From contig JAJZAQ010000003.1 in the NCBI GenBank assembly GCA_021799355.1, forward strand, positions 32,591-96,590: 64,000 nt of DNA. Reading direction: 5' to 3'. Source of the stretch: Pseudomonadota bacterium (lineage in GTDB: Bacteria > Pseudomonadota > Gammaproteobacteria > Burkholderiales > Burkholderiaceae_C). Shown piece after piece: positions 21,319 through 29,344 of the stretch (position 1 is the stretch's first letter; each line of letters starts with the position of its first letter). The position numbers were made by a program, and so were the translations under genes. The notes beneath the pieces were generated by a model. The model ran no database searches and had not been told where the DNA came from. It was given only the letters and a program-made list of their open reading frames with translations.

Positions 21319-21867
21319 TCAGCGCCCTGCGCCGCTGACGGCGTCTTCTGCGGCCTGCTGCACCCAGCGCAGCGCCAGCGCCGCGGCGGCGAAACGCACG
21401 CCGGCGCGGTCGCCGTCGAACCGGACGAGGCGGGTTTGCGTGCGCAGCGCCGTGCCGTCGTCCCATGCCAAGCCGAACCATACCGTGCCCACGGGCTTTT
21501 GCGCCGTGCCGCCTCCCGGCCCGGCGATGCCGGTGATGGCCACGGCCACCTGCACTGCGGCGCGCCGCGCCGCGCCCTGCGCCATCGCCTGCGCCACTTC
21601 GGCGCTGACGGCACCGACGCGGTCGATCAGCGCAGCCGGTACGCCGAGCAAATCGGTCTTCGCCGCGTTGCTGTAGGTGACGAAACCGCGGTCGAACCAG
21701 TCGCTCGACCCGGCCACGCTGGTCACCGCCGCGGACACCAGCCCGCCGGTACACGATTCGGCGGTGGCCAGATGCCAGCCGCGACGGCGCAGCACGGCGC
21801 CGAGGTCGGCGGCCAGCGCGCACAGCCCGGGCCAGTCGGGGGCGGGGTCTTTGCCGTCCATATTCAT
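21319..21867 (-). CDS. pncC: Nicotinamide-nucleotide amidase (CinA C-terminal domain)
   Basis: Deamidates NMN to nicotinate mononucleotide in pyridine-nucleotide recycling. The 182-residue stand-alone domain contains the family blocks LATAESCTGGLVSAAVTSVAGSS (split here: ATAESCTGG with the catalytic serine, then SWFDRGFVTYSN), the strand VAVAITGIAGPGGGT and PVGTVWFGLA. The start ATG overlaps the pgpA stop in an ATGA, so it is translationally coupled; an ATG two codons later is an alternative. Confidence 0.95.
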   Translation of the reverse strand: MNMDGKDPAPDWPGLCALAADLGAVLRRRGWHLATAESCTGGLVSAAVTSVAGSSDWFDRGFVTYSNAAKTDLLGVPAALIDRVGAVSAEVAQAMAQGAARRAAVQVAVAITGIAGPGGGTAQKPVGTVWFGLAWDDGTALRTQTRLVRFDGDRAGVRFAAAALALRWVQQAAEDAVSGAGR

Positions 21868-22379
21868 CGCAACGCGTACAGCCGCACCGCCACCGCCAGC
21901 ACCAGCAGGGTGAACCCGGCGGCGATCAGATCGTCGAGCATGATGCCCAGCCCGCCTTTGACGTGGCGGTCGGCCCAGCCCACCGCCAGCCACTTGCCCG
22001 CGTCGAAGGCGCGAAACAGCAAAAACGCCGCGAGCTGCTCGGCCCACGGCGCCGGCCACACCAGCAGCAACACCAGCCAGAAGGCGACGATTTCGTCCCA
22101 CACCACCGGCGACGGGTCGTCGGTGCCCAGCGCGCGCGCGGTCCGGCCGCAGGCCCAGACGCCGACGACCGCGCCGGCGGCGATGAGCACCGCCCAGTCT
22201 GCTGCGTTCAACCAAGCCGACAGCAGGGCGAAGCTGGCCCAGGCGAACAAGGTGCCTGCCGTGCCCGGCGCGACCGGCGACAGCCCGCTGCCAAAGCCCA
22301 GCGCGAGCAGATGCAGCGGGTTGCGCCACATGAAGCGCCAGCCGGCGCGCGGTGCGGTCTCAGAGGCAGTGACGGTCAT
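21864..22379 (-). CDS. pgpA: Phosphatidylglycerophosphatase A
   Basis: Dephosphorylates phosphatidylglycerol phosphate in the inner membrane. 171 residues with the metal-site motif GFGSGLSPVAPGTAGT near the N-terminus, helices at about 50-72 and 95-118, VVWDEIVAFW carrying the conserved Asp/Glu, and the ending GGLGIMLDDLIAAGF. Second gene of thiL-pgpA-pncC: 9 bases after thiL and overlapping pncC by 4. Confidence 0.95.
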   Translation of the reverse strand: MTVTASETAPRAGWRFMWRNPLHLLALGFGSGLSPVAPGTAGTLFAWASFALLSAWLNAADWAVLIAAGAVVGVWACGRTARALGTDDPSPVVWDEIVAFWLVLLLVWPAPWAEQLAAFLLFRAFDAGKWLAVGWADRHVKGGLGIMLDDLIAAGFTLLVLAVAVRLYALR

Positions 22380-22388
22380 GCGGTGCAG

Positions 22389-23354
22389 TCAGCGGAAATG
22401 GTCGAACCCGGCGTACACATTGTCCACGACCTGTCCGCCGGCGTCGACCAGGCGCAGCCCCGGCTGTGCCTGGATGCGCCCGATGCGCGTCACCGCGGTG
22501 GCTGCCCGCCGCGCTGCGGCGAGCACGGCGTCGCGCGCCGCCGCCGGGGCGGTGAACACGAGCTCGTAGTCGTCGCCGCCGGCGAGCTGGCACTGGCGGC
22601 GGCGGGCTACGTCCTGCGCCTGCAGCGCGGCGCTGGCCGGACAGGCGTCGACCTCGACCGTGGCGCCCACGCCGCTGCGCTGCAGAATGTGCCCGAGGTC
22701 GGCAAGCAGGCCGTCGGACACGTCGATCGCGGCGTGCGCCACGCCGCGCAGCGCCTGCCCGAGCGCCAGCCGCGGCGTGGGCCGGTCCAGCCGCGGCGCG
22801 GCTGCCGCCAGCGTCGCCGCGTCCAGCGTCCATTCGCCCAGGCGGTGGCCCAGCGCCAGCCGGGCGTCGCCGACGCAGCCCGACACCCAGATGTCGTCGC
22901 CGTCGCGCGCGCCGCTGCGCAGCAGCGCCTGACCGCGCGGCAGCGTGCCCAGCACGGTGATGCACAGATTGCGCGGCCCGCGGGTGGTATCGCCGCCGAC
23001 CAGCGCGATGTCGTGGGCCTGCGCCAGCGCGAACAGCCCGGCGGCAAACGGTTGCAGCCACTGCGCGTCGGACTGCGGCAGCGCCAGCGCCAGGGTGAAG
23101 GCCAGCGGCTGCGCGCCCATCGCCGCCAGATCCGACAGATTGACCGCCAGCGCCTTGTGGCCCAGCGCCTGCGGGTCGGCGTCGGGCAGGAAATGCCGGC
23201 CTTCCACCAGCATGTCGGTGGAAACCGCCAGCTGTTCGCCCGGCGCGGGCGCGGGCAGCAGCGCACAGTCGTCGCCCACGCCGAGATCGGCGCGGTGCGC
23301 GGGCCGGGTGAAGTAACGGGCGATGAGGTCGAATTCGCCAAGCGGGGCGGACAT
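22389..23354 (-). CDS. thiL: Thiamine-monophosphate kinase
   Basis: Last step of thiamine pyrophosphate synthesis. 321 residues with the ThiL/PurM-like architecture: MSAPLGEFDLIARYF, GVGDDCALL, the Mg-binding STDMLVEGRHF, NLSDLAAMGAQP, VGGDTTRG and AIDVSDGLLADLGHIL. The ATG at 23354 is chosen because the family begins with GEFDLI close to the N-terminus. A much longer upstream open frame lies antisense to the malic enzyme and is not coding. Divergent from maeB. Confidence 0.96.
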   Translation of the reverse strand: MSAPLGEFDLIARYFTRPAHRADLGVGDDCALLPAPAPGEQLAVSTDMLVEGRHFLPDADPQALGHKALAVNLSDLAAMGAQPLAFTLALALPQSDAQWLQPFAAGLFALAQAHDIALVGGDTTRGPRNLCITVLGTLPRGQALLRSGARDGDDIWVSGCVGDARLALGHRLGEWTLDAATLAAAAPRLDRPTPRLALGQALRGVAHAAIDVSDGLLADLGHILQRSGVGATVEVDACPASAALQAQDVARRRQCQLAGGDDYELVFTAPAAARDAVLAAARRAATAVTRIGRIQAQPGLRLVDAGGQVVDNVYAGFDHFR

Positions 23355-23489
23355 GGGACGGCAGACGCAGCAGACCAAGCGTGATGTTCGCACAACGCGC
23401 GGCGGGCAGACTCCTACAATGGCCGGCCTGATCGACGCGACAGCACGCTGCGAAACGTTCACCACGGCTGCGCGCAGGAGACTCCCGTC

Positions 23490-25778
23490 ATGTCCAGCCC
23501 CGAAGATCCCCAGGCCAAGCTGCGCCAGGCCGCGCTCGAATACCACGAATTCCCCCGCCCGGGCAAACTGGCCGTCATCGCCACCAAGCAGTTGTCCAAC
23601 CAGCGCGATCTGGCGCTGGCGTATTCGCCGGGCGTGGCCGCGGCGTGCGAGCAGATCCACGCCAACGCCGACGACGTGTTCCGCTACACCGCGCGCGGCA
23701 ACCTGGTGGCGGTGATTTCCAACGGCACCGCGGTGCTCGGGCTGGGCGACATCGGCCCGCTGGCGGCCAAGCCGGTGATGGAAGGCAAGGCGGTGTTGTT
23801 CAAAAAGTTCGCCGGCATCGACGTGTTCGACATCGAGGTCAACGAAAAAAACCCGGATCGGCTGGTGGACATCATCGCCGCGCTGGAGCCGACCTTCGGC
23901 GGCATCAACCTGGAGGACATCAAGGCGCCGGAGTGCTTCGAGGTCGAGCGCAAGCTGCGCACGCGGATGAACATCCCGGTGTTCCACGACGATCAGCACG
24001 GCACGGCGATCATCGTCGGCGCCGCCATCCTCAACGGCCTGAAGGTCGTGGGCAAGGACATCGCGCGGGTCAAACTGGTGTGCTCCGGTGCCGGGGCGGC
24101 GGCGCTGGCCTGCCTGAATCTGCTGGTCGATCTGGGGCTGCCGCGCGAAAACATCTGGGTCAGCGACCTGGCCGGCGTGGTGTACACCGGCCGCACCGAG
24201 CTGATGGACGAGGACAAGCGGCGCTTCGCCCAGGACACGCCGGCGCGCACCCTGGCCGACATCATCGACGGCGCCGACGTGTTTCTCGGCCTGTCGGCAG
24301 GCGGCGTGCTCAAGCCGGAGTACGCGCAGCGCATGGCCGACAGGCCCCTCATCCTGGCGCTGGCCAACCCGAACCCGGAAATCACCCCCGAGGAGGCGCG
24401 CGCCGTGCGGCCCGATGCCATCATCGCCACGGGCCGGTCGGATTACCCGAACCAGGTCAACAACGTGCTGTGTTTTCCCTACATTTTCCGCGGCGCGCTC
24501 GACTGCGGCGCCACCACCATCACCCCGGAGATGGAAATCGCCGCGGTGCACGCCATCGCCGAGCTGGCGCAGGCCGAGCAGAGCGACGTGGTCGCCGCCA
24601 CCTACGTCGGCGAGCCGCTGCGCTTCGGCCCCGACTATCTGATCCCCAAGCCGTTCGACCCGCGGCTGATGATCAAAATCGCCCCGGCGGTGGCCGAGGC
24701 GGCGGCGCAAAGCGGCGTGGCACGCCGGCCGATCGCCGACATGGACGCCTACCGCGACAGCCTGCAGCAGTTCGTCTACCAGTCGGGCGCGCTGATGCGG
24801 CCGATGTTTTCCATCGCCAAAAAGGCGGCGAAAAAACGCATCGTCTACGCCGAGGGCGAGGACGAGCGCGTGCTGCGCGCGGTGCGCGTGGTGGTCGACG
24901 AGCACCTGGCGCGCCCCATTCTGGTGGGCCGTCCGGCGGTCATTGCGCAGCGCATCGAGCGCTTCGGTCTGCGCCTGGAGGAAGGACGCGACTTCGACGT
25001 GGTCAACACCGACCACGACGAGCGCTACCGCGATTTCTGGCAGACCTACCACCAGCTCGCCGGACGCAAGGGCGTGACCCCGGCGATGGCCAAGATCGAA
25101 ATGCGCCGGCGGCTGACGCTCATCAGCTCGATGATGCTGCACAAAGGCGAAGCCGACGGCATGCTCTGCGGCACCTGGGGGCATACCCACATTCATCTGC
25201 ATTACATCGACCAGGTCATCGGCCGCAGCCCCACGGCGTCGGTTTACGCGGCGATGAACCTGCTGGTGCTTCCTGGGCGGCAGGTGGCGCTGGTCGACAC
25301 CCACATCAACTTCGACCCGACGGCGGCGGAAATCGCCGAAATCACCCGGCTGGCCGCGCAAGAGCTGCGGCGTTTTGGCATCACCCCCAAGGTGGCGCTG
25401 CTGTCTCACTCCAATTTCGGCTCGTCGTCGGCGCCCAGCGCGGTCAAGATGCGCGAGGCGCTGGCTTTGCTGCGGCAGCTCGAACCCGAGCTGGAGGTCG
25501 ACGGCGAAATGCAGGGCGACAGCGCGGTCGATCCGGCGCTGCGCGCCAGCCTGCTGGCCGATTCCACCCTCAGCGGCGAAGCCAATCTGCTGGTGTTTCC
25601 CGACCTCGACGCGGCGAACATCGCCTACAACCTGCTCAAGGCCACTGCGGGCAACAACATCGCCATCGGCCCCATCCTGCTCGGTGCGGCCAAGCCGGTG
25701 CACATCCTCACGGCGTCGAGCACGGTGCGGCGCATCGTCAATATGACGGCGCTGACCGTGGCCGAAGCCAACCTCTGA
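23490..25778 (+). CDS. maeB: NADP-dependent malic enzyme with phosphotransacetylase-like domain
   Basis: Converts malate to pyruvate plus CO2 with NADPH formation. 762 residues: an N-terminal malic domain ([39 protein letters not shown]), metal site [12 protein letters not shown], Rossmann segment [14 protein letters not shown], and from about residue 430 a phosphotransacetylase-like C-terminal domain typical of MaeB, which in E. coli is regulatory rather than catalytic. The Shine-Dalgarno sequence is AGGAG 9-13 bases before the ATG. A GC hairpin without T-run follows the stop. Confidence 0.95.
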   Translation: MSSPEDPQAKLRQAALEYHEFPRPGKLAVIATKQLSNQRDLALAYSPGVAAACEQIHANADDVFRYTARGNLVAVISNGTAVLGLGDIGPLAAKPVMEGKAVLFKKFAGIDVFDIEVNEKNPDRLVDIIAALEPTFGGINLEDIKAPECFEVERKLRTRMNIPVFHDDQHGTAIIVGAAILNGLKVVGKDIARVKLVCSGAGAAALACLNLLVDLGLPRENIWVSDLAGVVYTGRTELMDEDKRRFAQDTPARTLADIIDGADVFLGLSAGGVLKPEYAQRMADRPLILALANPNPEITPEEARAVRPDAIIATGRSDYPNQVNNVLCFPYIFRGALDCGATTITPEMEIAAVHAIAELAQAEQSDVVAATYVGEPLRFGPDYLIPKPFDPRLMIKIAPAVAEAAAQSGVARRPIADMDAYRDSLQQFVYQSGALMRPMFSIAKKAAKKRIVYAEGEDERVLRAVRVVVDEHLARPILVGRPAVIAQRIERFGLRLEEGRDFDVVNTDHDERYRDFWQTYHQLAGRKGVTPAMAKIEMRRRLTLISSMMLHKGEADGMLCGTWGHTHIHLHYIDQVIGRSPTASVYAAMNLLVLPGRQVALVDTHINFDPTAAEIAEITRLAAQELRRFGITPKVALLSHSNFGSSSAPSAVKMREALALLRQLEPELEVDGEMQGDSAVDPALRASLLADSTLSGEANLLVFPDLDAANIAYNLLKATAGNNIAIGPILLGAAKPVHILTASSTVRRIVNMTALTVAEANL

Positions 25779-25845
25779 GCATGGCGCCCGCCGCCGCCGC
25801 GGCTGCCCGCTGGCGGCGGCGCACTGCTCAAAAATAGGCGAATCC

Positions 25846-25874
25846 TTGTCTTTTCGTGGCGATTTCGCTACGAT
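25846..25874 (+). promoter_or_regulatory. Candidate sigma-70 promoter for the ribonuclease-barstar pair
   Basis: TTGTCT (25846-25851), a 17-base spacer and TACGAT (25869-25874), each four of six to consensus, sit in an AT-richer stretch. They would give a leader of about 145 bases before the ribonuclease start at 26027. The rest of the 248-base gap after maeB contains only a GC hairpin. Confidence 0.4.
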
Positions 25875-26026
25875 TAAGACTTTACCGATATGACAGGTGG
25901 CCTGCGTGCCAGGCGCGCTGGCGTGCCCCGCGTCACGCGGTTTGGCGCCCAACTGCGGCGAACTGCTCATATTTTTGCGCTTTTGCGTCCAACCGCCTTG
26001 ATTCGCGCCTCGTTGCGCATGGCAGC

Positions 26027-26497
26027 ATGAATCGTCGGTGCATTCCGTCCACGCTGCGTTCCCTCCTGCTGACCGGGCTTTTGCTGGCAACGCTGCCGTT
26101 TGCCCTGTCCACGCTGCAGTTCGGGTCTTCCGCCGGCGGTTGGCCGATCCCTGCGGCGCAGGCGCGGGAAACCGCGCATCGCGCGGACCACGAACGGCAA
26201 CAGCACTCGCTGCCTACCGTGGCCGTGGCCGAGCTGCCGCCGCAGGCGCGCGACGTGTTGCGCCGCATCCATGCCGGCGGCCCGTTCGACGGGCCCAAGG
26301 ACGGGGTGGTGTTTGGAAACTATGAGCGCCTGCTTCCCTCCAAGCCACGAGGTTTTTACCGCGAATACACCGTTCCGACCCCAGGCGCCCGCAACCGGGG
26401 GGCGCGCCGCATCGTCTGCGGTGGGGCCGCGCACTATCCGGAAGTCTGTTACTACACCCATGATCACTATGCCAGTTTCCGACGCATCGTTGAATGA
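26027..26497 (+). CDS. Secreted barnase/RNase N1-type guanyl-preferring ribonuclease
   Basis: 156 residues. The N-terminal signal sequence has a hydrophobic core at about 12-28, so the enzyme is exported. The C-terminal 90 residues follow the barnase pattern: LPPQARDVLRRIHAGGPF, the general base E113 in FYREYTV, the arginine pair R127-R128 in ARRIV, and the general acid H147 in YTHDHYASF. Such enzymes cleave RNA after guanine and would be toxic inside the cell. The ATG at 26027 is the only start directly preceding the signal peptide. The inhibitor gene begins inside its 3' end. Confidence 0.88.
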   Translation: MNRRCIPSTLRSLLLTGLLLATLPFALSTLQFGSSAGGWPIPAAQARETAHRADHERQQHSLPTVAVAELPPQARDVLRRIHAGGPFDGPKDGVVFGNYERLLPSKPRGFYREYTVPTPGARNRGARRIVCGGAAHYPEVCYYTHDHYASFRRIVE

Positions 26498-26906
26498 TGC
26501 CGATCCCGCCGTGCTGCTCAAGTCGGTACGGCCGAATATCGTGCAGTCGATCCGGGCTTACCGCGTTGCGCAGCTGCAGCAGGCAGCCGAGACGACCGGC
26601 CAGCATTTTCTCTACGCCAACCTGGCCGACGCCACGACCAAGCAGGAAGTGCTCGAAACCATCGCCCGCTCGTTTCTGTTTCCCAAGCACTTCGGCAAAA
26701 ACCTCGATGCGCTGCACGACTGCCTGACCGACGTCGTGCATTCCGGCGGGCCGCAGCCGGGTTTCGTCGTCGTGCTCGAACAACTCCCGGCGACGCAGCG
26801 TTTCGACAAGGAAGCGCGCGAAACCCTGCTCGACGTGTTCCGCGACGCCGCGGACTTCTGGGCCGAACGCGGCGTACCGTTCAGGGTGTTCTATTCTTTT
26901 CTGTAA
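26460..26906 (+). CDS. Barstar-family ribonuclease inhibitor
   Basis: 148 residues (145 if started at the second ATG, 26469). The core FLFPKHFGKNLDALHDCLTDV corresponds to the barstar inhibitory helix and loop with the conserved FGxNLDALxDCL, here FGKNLDALHDCL. The end PFRVFYSFL completes the fold. It has no signal peptide, so it should stay in the cytoplasm and neutralise unexported ribonuclease. It overlaps the ribonuclease gene by 38 bases in another frame, which ties inhibitor translation to enzyme translation. Barstar-like proteins also occur without a partner, but here the pair is complete. Confidence 0.9.
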   Translation: MITMPVSDASLNDADPAVLLKSVRPNIVQSIRAYRVAQLQQAAETTGQHFLYANLADATTKQEVLETIARSFLFPKHFGKNLDALHDCLTDVVHSGGPQPGFVVVLEQLPATQRFDKEARETLLDVFRDAADFWAERGVPFRVFYSFL

Positions 26907-27014
26907 CCCGCACTCCTGTCCGGGAGGGGGTGCGGGGCGAAGCAGTACCGGAAGCCCGTGTCAAAGCCGTGAAGGTGAGCACACCGTGGGAGGGGGCCTG
27001 GGCGCAGCTCGTTG

Positions 27015-27102
27015 CCTGAGCCCGTTTCCTGAACCCGCCGCCTGAACCTGTCACCTGAACCTGTCACCTGAAGCCGCGGCCTGAGCCTGCGGCCTGAACC
27101 CC
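27015..27102. repeat. 13-bp tandem repeat, about 6.8 copies
   Basis: Units start at 27015, 27028, 27041, 27054, 27067, 27080 and 27093 (the last partial). The consensus is CCTGAACCTGNNN; the third and fourth copies are identical. It lies between the barstar stop and the rsmA stop (convergent genes). The period of 13 is not a codon multiple, so it is not protein-coding. It resembles a variable-number minisatellite. Confidence 0.8.
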
Positions 27103-27108
27103 AGGGGC

Positions 27109-27948
27109 TCAGGCGCCGGGCGGAGGCACCGCGGCGACGTGCGTCGCGGCCGTCAACTCGCGCGCCAGCGCCACATACTCCGCCGTGTCCACCTCTTCGG
27201 CGCGGCGTTGCACATCGAAGCCGCCGGCGTAGCCCCGCTGCTGCAGCCAGCCCGACAGGCTGTGCCGCAGCAGTTTGCGCCGCTGTGAAAACGCCGCGGT
27301 GACCAGCGCCGACAGCACCGCCGGGTCGACGCCGGCCAGCGCCGCAGCCGGGTGCGGCACCATGTGCACCACCGCCGAATCGACCCGCGGTGGCGGATCG
27401 AACGCCGTCGGCGGCACGTCCAGCAGCTTGTCCATGCGGTAGCGCCACTGCAGCATCACCGACAGCCGGCCGAAATCGCGCCCGCCTGCAGTGGCGACCA
27501 TGCGGTCGACCACTTCCTTCTGCAGCATGAAATGCTGGTCGCGCACGTGGTCGGCGGCGTCGAGCAGATGGAAAAGCAGCGGCGTGGAAATGTTGTAAGG
27601 CAGGTTGCCGACCAGCCGCAAATCGTCGCCCAGGCGGGCAAAGTCCACGGTGAGCGCGTCGGCTTCGATGAGTTCCACCTGCGCCGGTGCCTGGCGGCGC
27701 CAGCGCGCTGCCAGGTCGCGGTCGATTTCCACCGCCGTCAGCCGCGGCACGCGAGCCAGCAGCGCCAGGGTCAGCGCCCCCAGGCCGGGGCCGATTTCCA
27801 CCAGGCGGTCGCCCGGCTGCGGCGCGATGCAGGCGACGATGTCCTGGATGACGCTGCGGTCGACGAGGAAATGCTGGCCGAAGCGCTTGCGTGCCACGTG
27901 CGCCGCGGCGCGCGGGCGTGGCTCAGTCGTTTTCCGGGATGTGGACAT
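27109..27948 (-). CDS. rsmA: 16S rRNA dimethyladenosine transferase (KsgA/RsmA)
   Basis: Dimethylates two adjacent adenines near the 3' end of 16S rRNA. 279 residues: [10 protein letters not shown] at the N-terminus, the SAM motif [14 protein letters not shown], acidic ribose contact [18 protein letters not shown], the NLPYNIS catalytic motif and the ending with [13 protein letters not shown]. The start ATG at 27948 lies inside the end of surA (26-base overlap), so translation is coupled. The pdxA gene often found between surA and rsmA is absent. Confidence 0.96.
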   Translation of the reverse strand: MSTSRKTTEPRPRAAAHVARKRFGQHFLVDRSVIQDIVACIAPQPGDRLVEIGPGLGALTLALLARVPRLTAVEIDRDLAARWRRQAPAQVELIEADALTVDFARLGDDLRLVGNLPYNISTPLLFHLLDAADHVRDQHFMLQKEVVDRMVATAGGRDFGRLSVMLQWRYRMDKLLDVPPTAFDPPPRVDSAVVHMVPHPAAALAGVDPAVLSALVTAAFSQRRKLLRHSLSGWLQQRGYAGGFDVQRRAEEVDTAEYVALARELTAATHVAAVPPPGA

Positions 27949-29344
27949 AGGTGCGGGCGCGCACGTCACGCACCAACTCGTCGAAATCCTGTGCCGCTTT
28001 CTGCCGTTGCAGGATTTCCCTGGCCAGCGCGCGCTTTTGCTCCGGCGCCAGCGGGCGCATGGCGCGGTCCACAAGCTGCAGCAGCACGACTTTGTTGCCC
28101 ACCACCAGCGGCGAGGATACGTCGCCGGGGTTCAGGCGTTGCAGCGCGGCGTCGAGCACCGGGTCGAGCTGTCCGGGCAGCACCCAGCCGACGTCGCCGC
28201 CCTTGGGCGCCGTGGCCGTGTCCTGCGACAGTTCGCGGGCCTTGTCGGCGAACGTCACCTTGCCGCTCTGCACCGCCTGGGCGACGGCGTCGAGCTCGGC
28301 CCTGGCGCGCTCGCGCTGCGCTTCGGTGGAGGCGCGCAGCACGATCTCGCGCACCTCGCTTTGCATCGCCGTCGTCGGTGCGGTGTTCACGCCGCGGCTG
28401 GCGAGCAGTTTGAGGATGTGAAAGCCCGCGGCGCTGCGGATGACCGGGCTGATCTCCCCCGGCTGCAGTTTGCTCACCGTATCGACGAACAGGCTGGGCA
28501 GGCGGTCTGCCGGGCGCATGCCCAGATCGCCGCCGTGTTTGGCACCTTCGCCCTGTGATTCTTTTTCCGCGAGCCGGGCGAAGTCCGCTCCGGCCTTGAG
28601 CTGGGCGTCGATGGCGTCGATTTTCTGCCTGACCGCGGCGACCTGCGCCGCAGTGGCGTTTTGCGGCACGGGCAGGAAAATCTGCGCGATGTCGTACTCG
28701 GCCTGCGGGCTGCTGGCGGCGGCGTCCTGTTTGGCGAGAAAGTCGTCGATTTCGCTGTCGGACACCGGCGGCAGTTGCGCCATGGTGCGTTCGCGCAGCC
28801 GGGCGATGAGGATTTCGCGCTGGATCTGGTCGCGGTAGGTCGTCCAGCCCATGCCTTCGCGCTCGATTTCCCGCCGCAACTCGGGCACGGTGAGTTTGTT
28901 GTTCGCCGCCACCTGGGCGATGGCGCGGTCCAGCGTGTCGGGGCTGACGCTCATGCCGATCTGCTCGGCGTACTGCGCCAGCGCCAGTTCGTCGATCATC
29001 TGGTTGAGCACCTGTGCGCGCAGCTGCGCGGCTGGCGGCAGTTGCGCGCCGGCGGCCTGCGCCTGCTGCCGCGTGGCCTCGGTGCGCAGGTTGAGGTCGT
29101 AATCCGTGATCACCTGGTTGCCGACGATGGCGGCAATGCCGTCGCTCGATCGCGTGCTGCCAAAGCTCGACGGCAGTGCCGGCGGCGCGGCCATCGGCGG
29201 GGTGGCGGGTGACGACGCCGTGGCACCCGGTGCCAGACCGGCGCCGGACGTCCCCGGCAGCCGCAGGCCTTGCGCCTGGGCGCAGACGCTGGCACTGCAC
29301 ACGACGACGGCCAGCAGGGTGCGGGACAGAAGGGTCTTATTCAT
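27923..29344 (-). CDS. surA: Periplasmic chaperone and peptidyl-prolyl isomerase SurA
   Basis: Escorts outer-membrane beta-barrel proteins across the periplasm. 473 residues: a signal peptide (cleavage near AQAQ at 22-25), an N-terminal chaperone domain (about 60-205), two parvulin domains (about 216-315 and 329-428) and a C-terminal helix. The N-terminal region is longer than in E. coli because of a Pro/Ala/Ser linker at 30-62. Its start overlaps the lptD stop by 8 bases, and its client LptD is encoded immediately upstream. Confidence 0.95.
   Translation of the reverse strand: MNKTLLSRTLLAVVVCSASVCAQAQGLRLPGTSGAGLAPGATASSPATPPMAAPPALPSSFGSTRSSDGIAAIVGNQVITDYDLNLRTEATRQQAQAAGAQLPPAAQLRAQVLNQMIDELALAQYAEQIGMSVSPDTLDRAIAQVAANNKLTVPELRREIEREGMGWTTYRDQIQREILIARLRERTMAQLPPVSDSEIDDFLAKQDAAASSPQAEYDIAQIFLPVPQNATAAQVAAVRQKIDAIDAQLKAGADFARLAEKESQGEGAKHGGDLGMRPADRLPSLFVDTVSKLQPGEISPVIRSAAGFHILKLLASRGVNTAPTTAMQSEVREIVLRASTEAQRERARAELDAVAQAVQSGKVTFADKARELSQDTATAPKGGDVGWVLPGQLDPVLDAALQRLNPGDVSSPLVVGNKVVLLQLVDRAMRPLAPEQKRALAREILQRQKAAQDFDELVRDVRARTYVHIPEND

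Noticed and set aside
25785..25830. GC hairpin after maeB as a rho-independent terminator
   Set aside because: The stem is strong but no T-run follows on either strand; what follows is A-rich on the plus strand.
22389..26090. A 1233-codon minus-strand open frame continuing upstream of thiL across the malic enzyme gene
   Set aside because: It lies antisense to maeB, whose protein is fully recognisable; the translated extension has no family pattern and is a product of high-GC third codon positions. Only 22389-23354 is thiL.
27015..27102. CRISPR array
   Set aside because: Units are only 13 bp with no spacers and no cas genes nearby.
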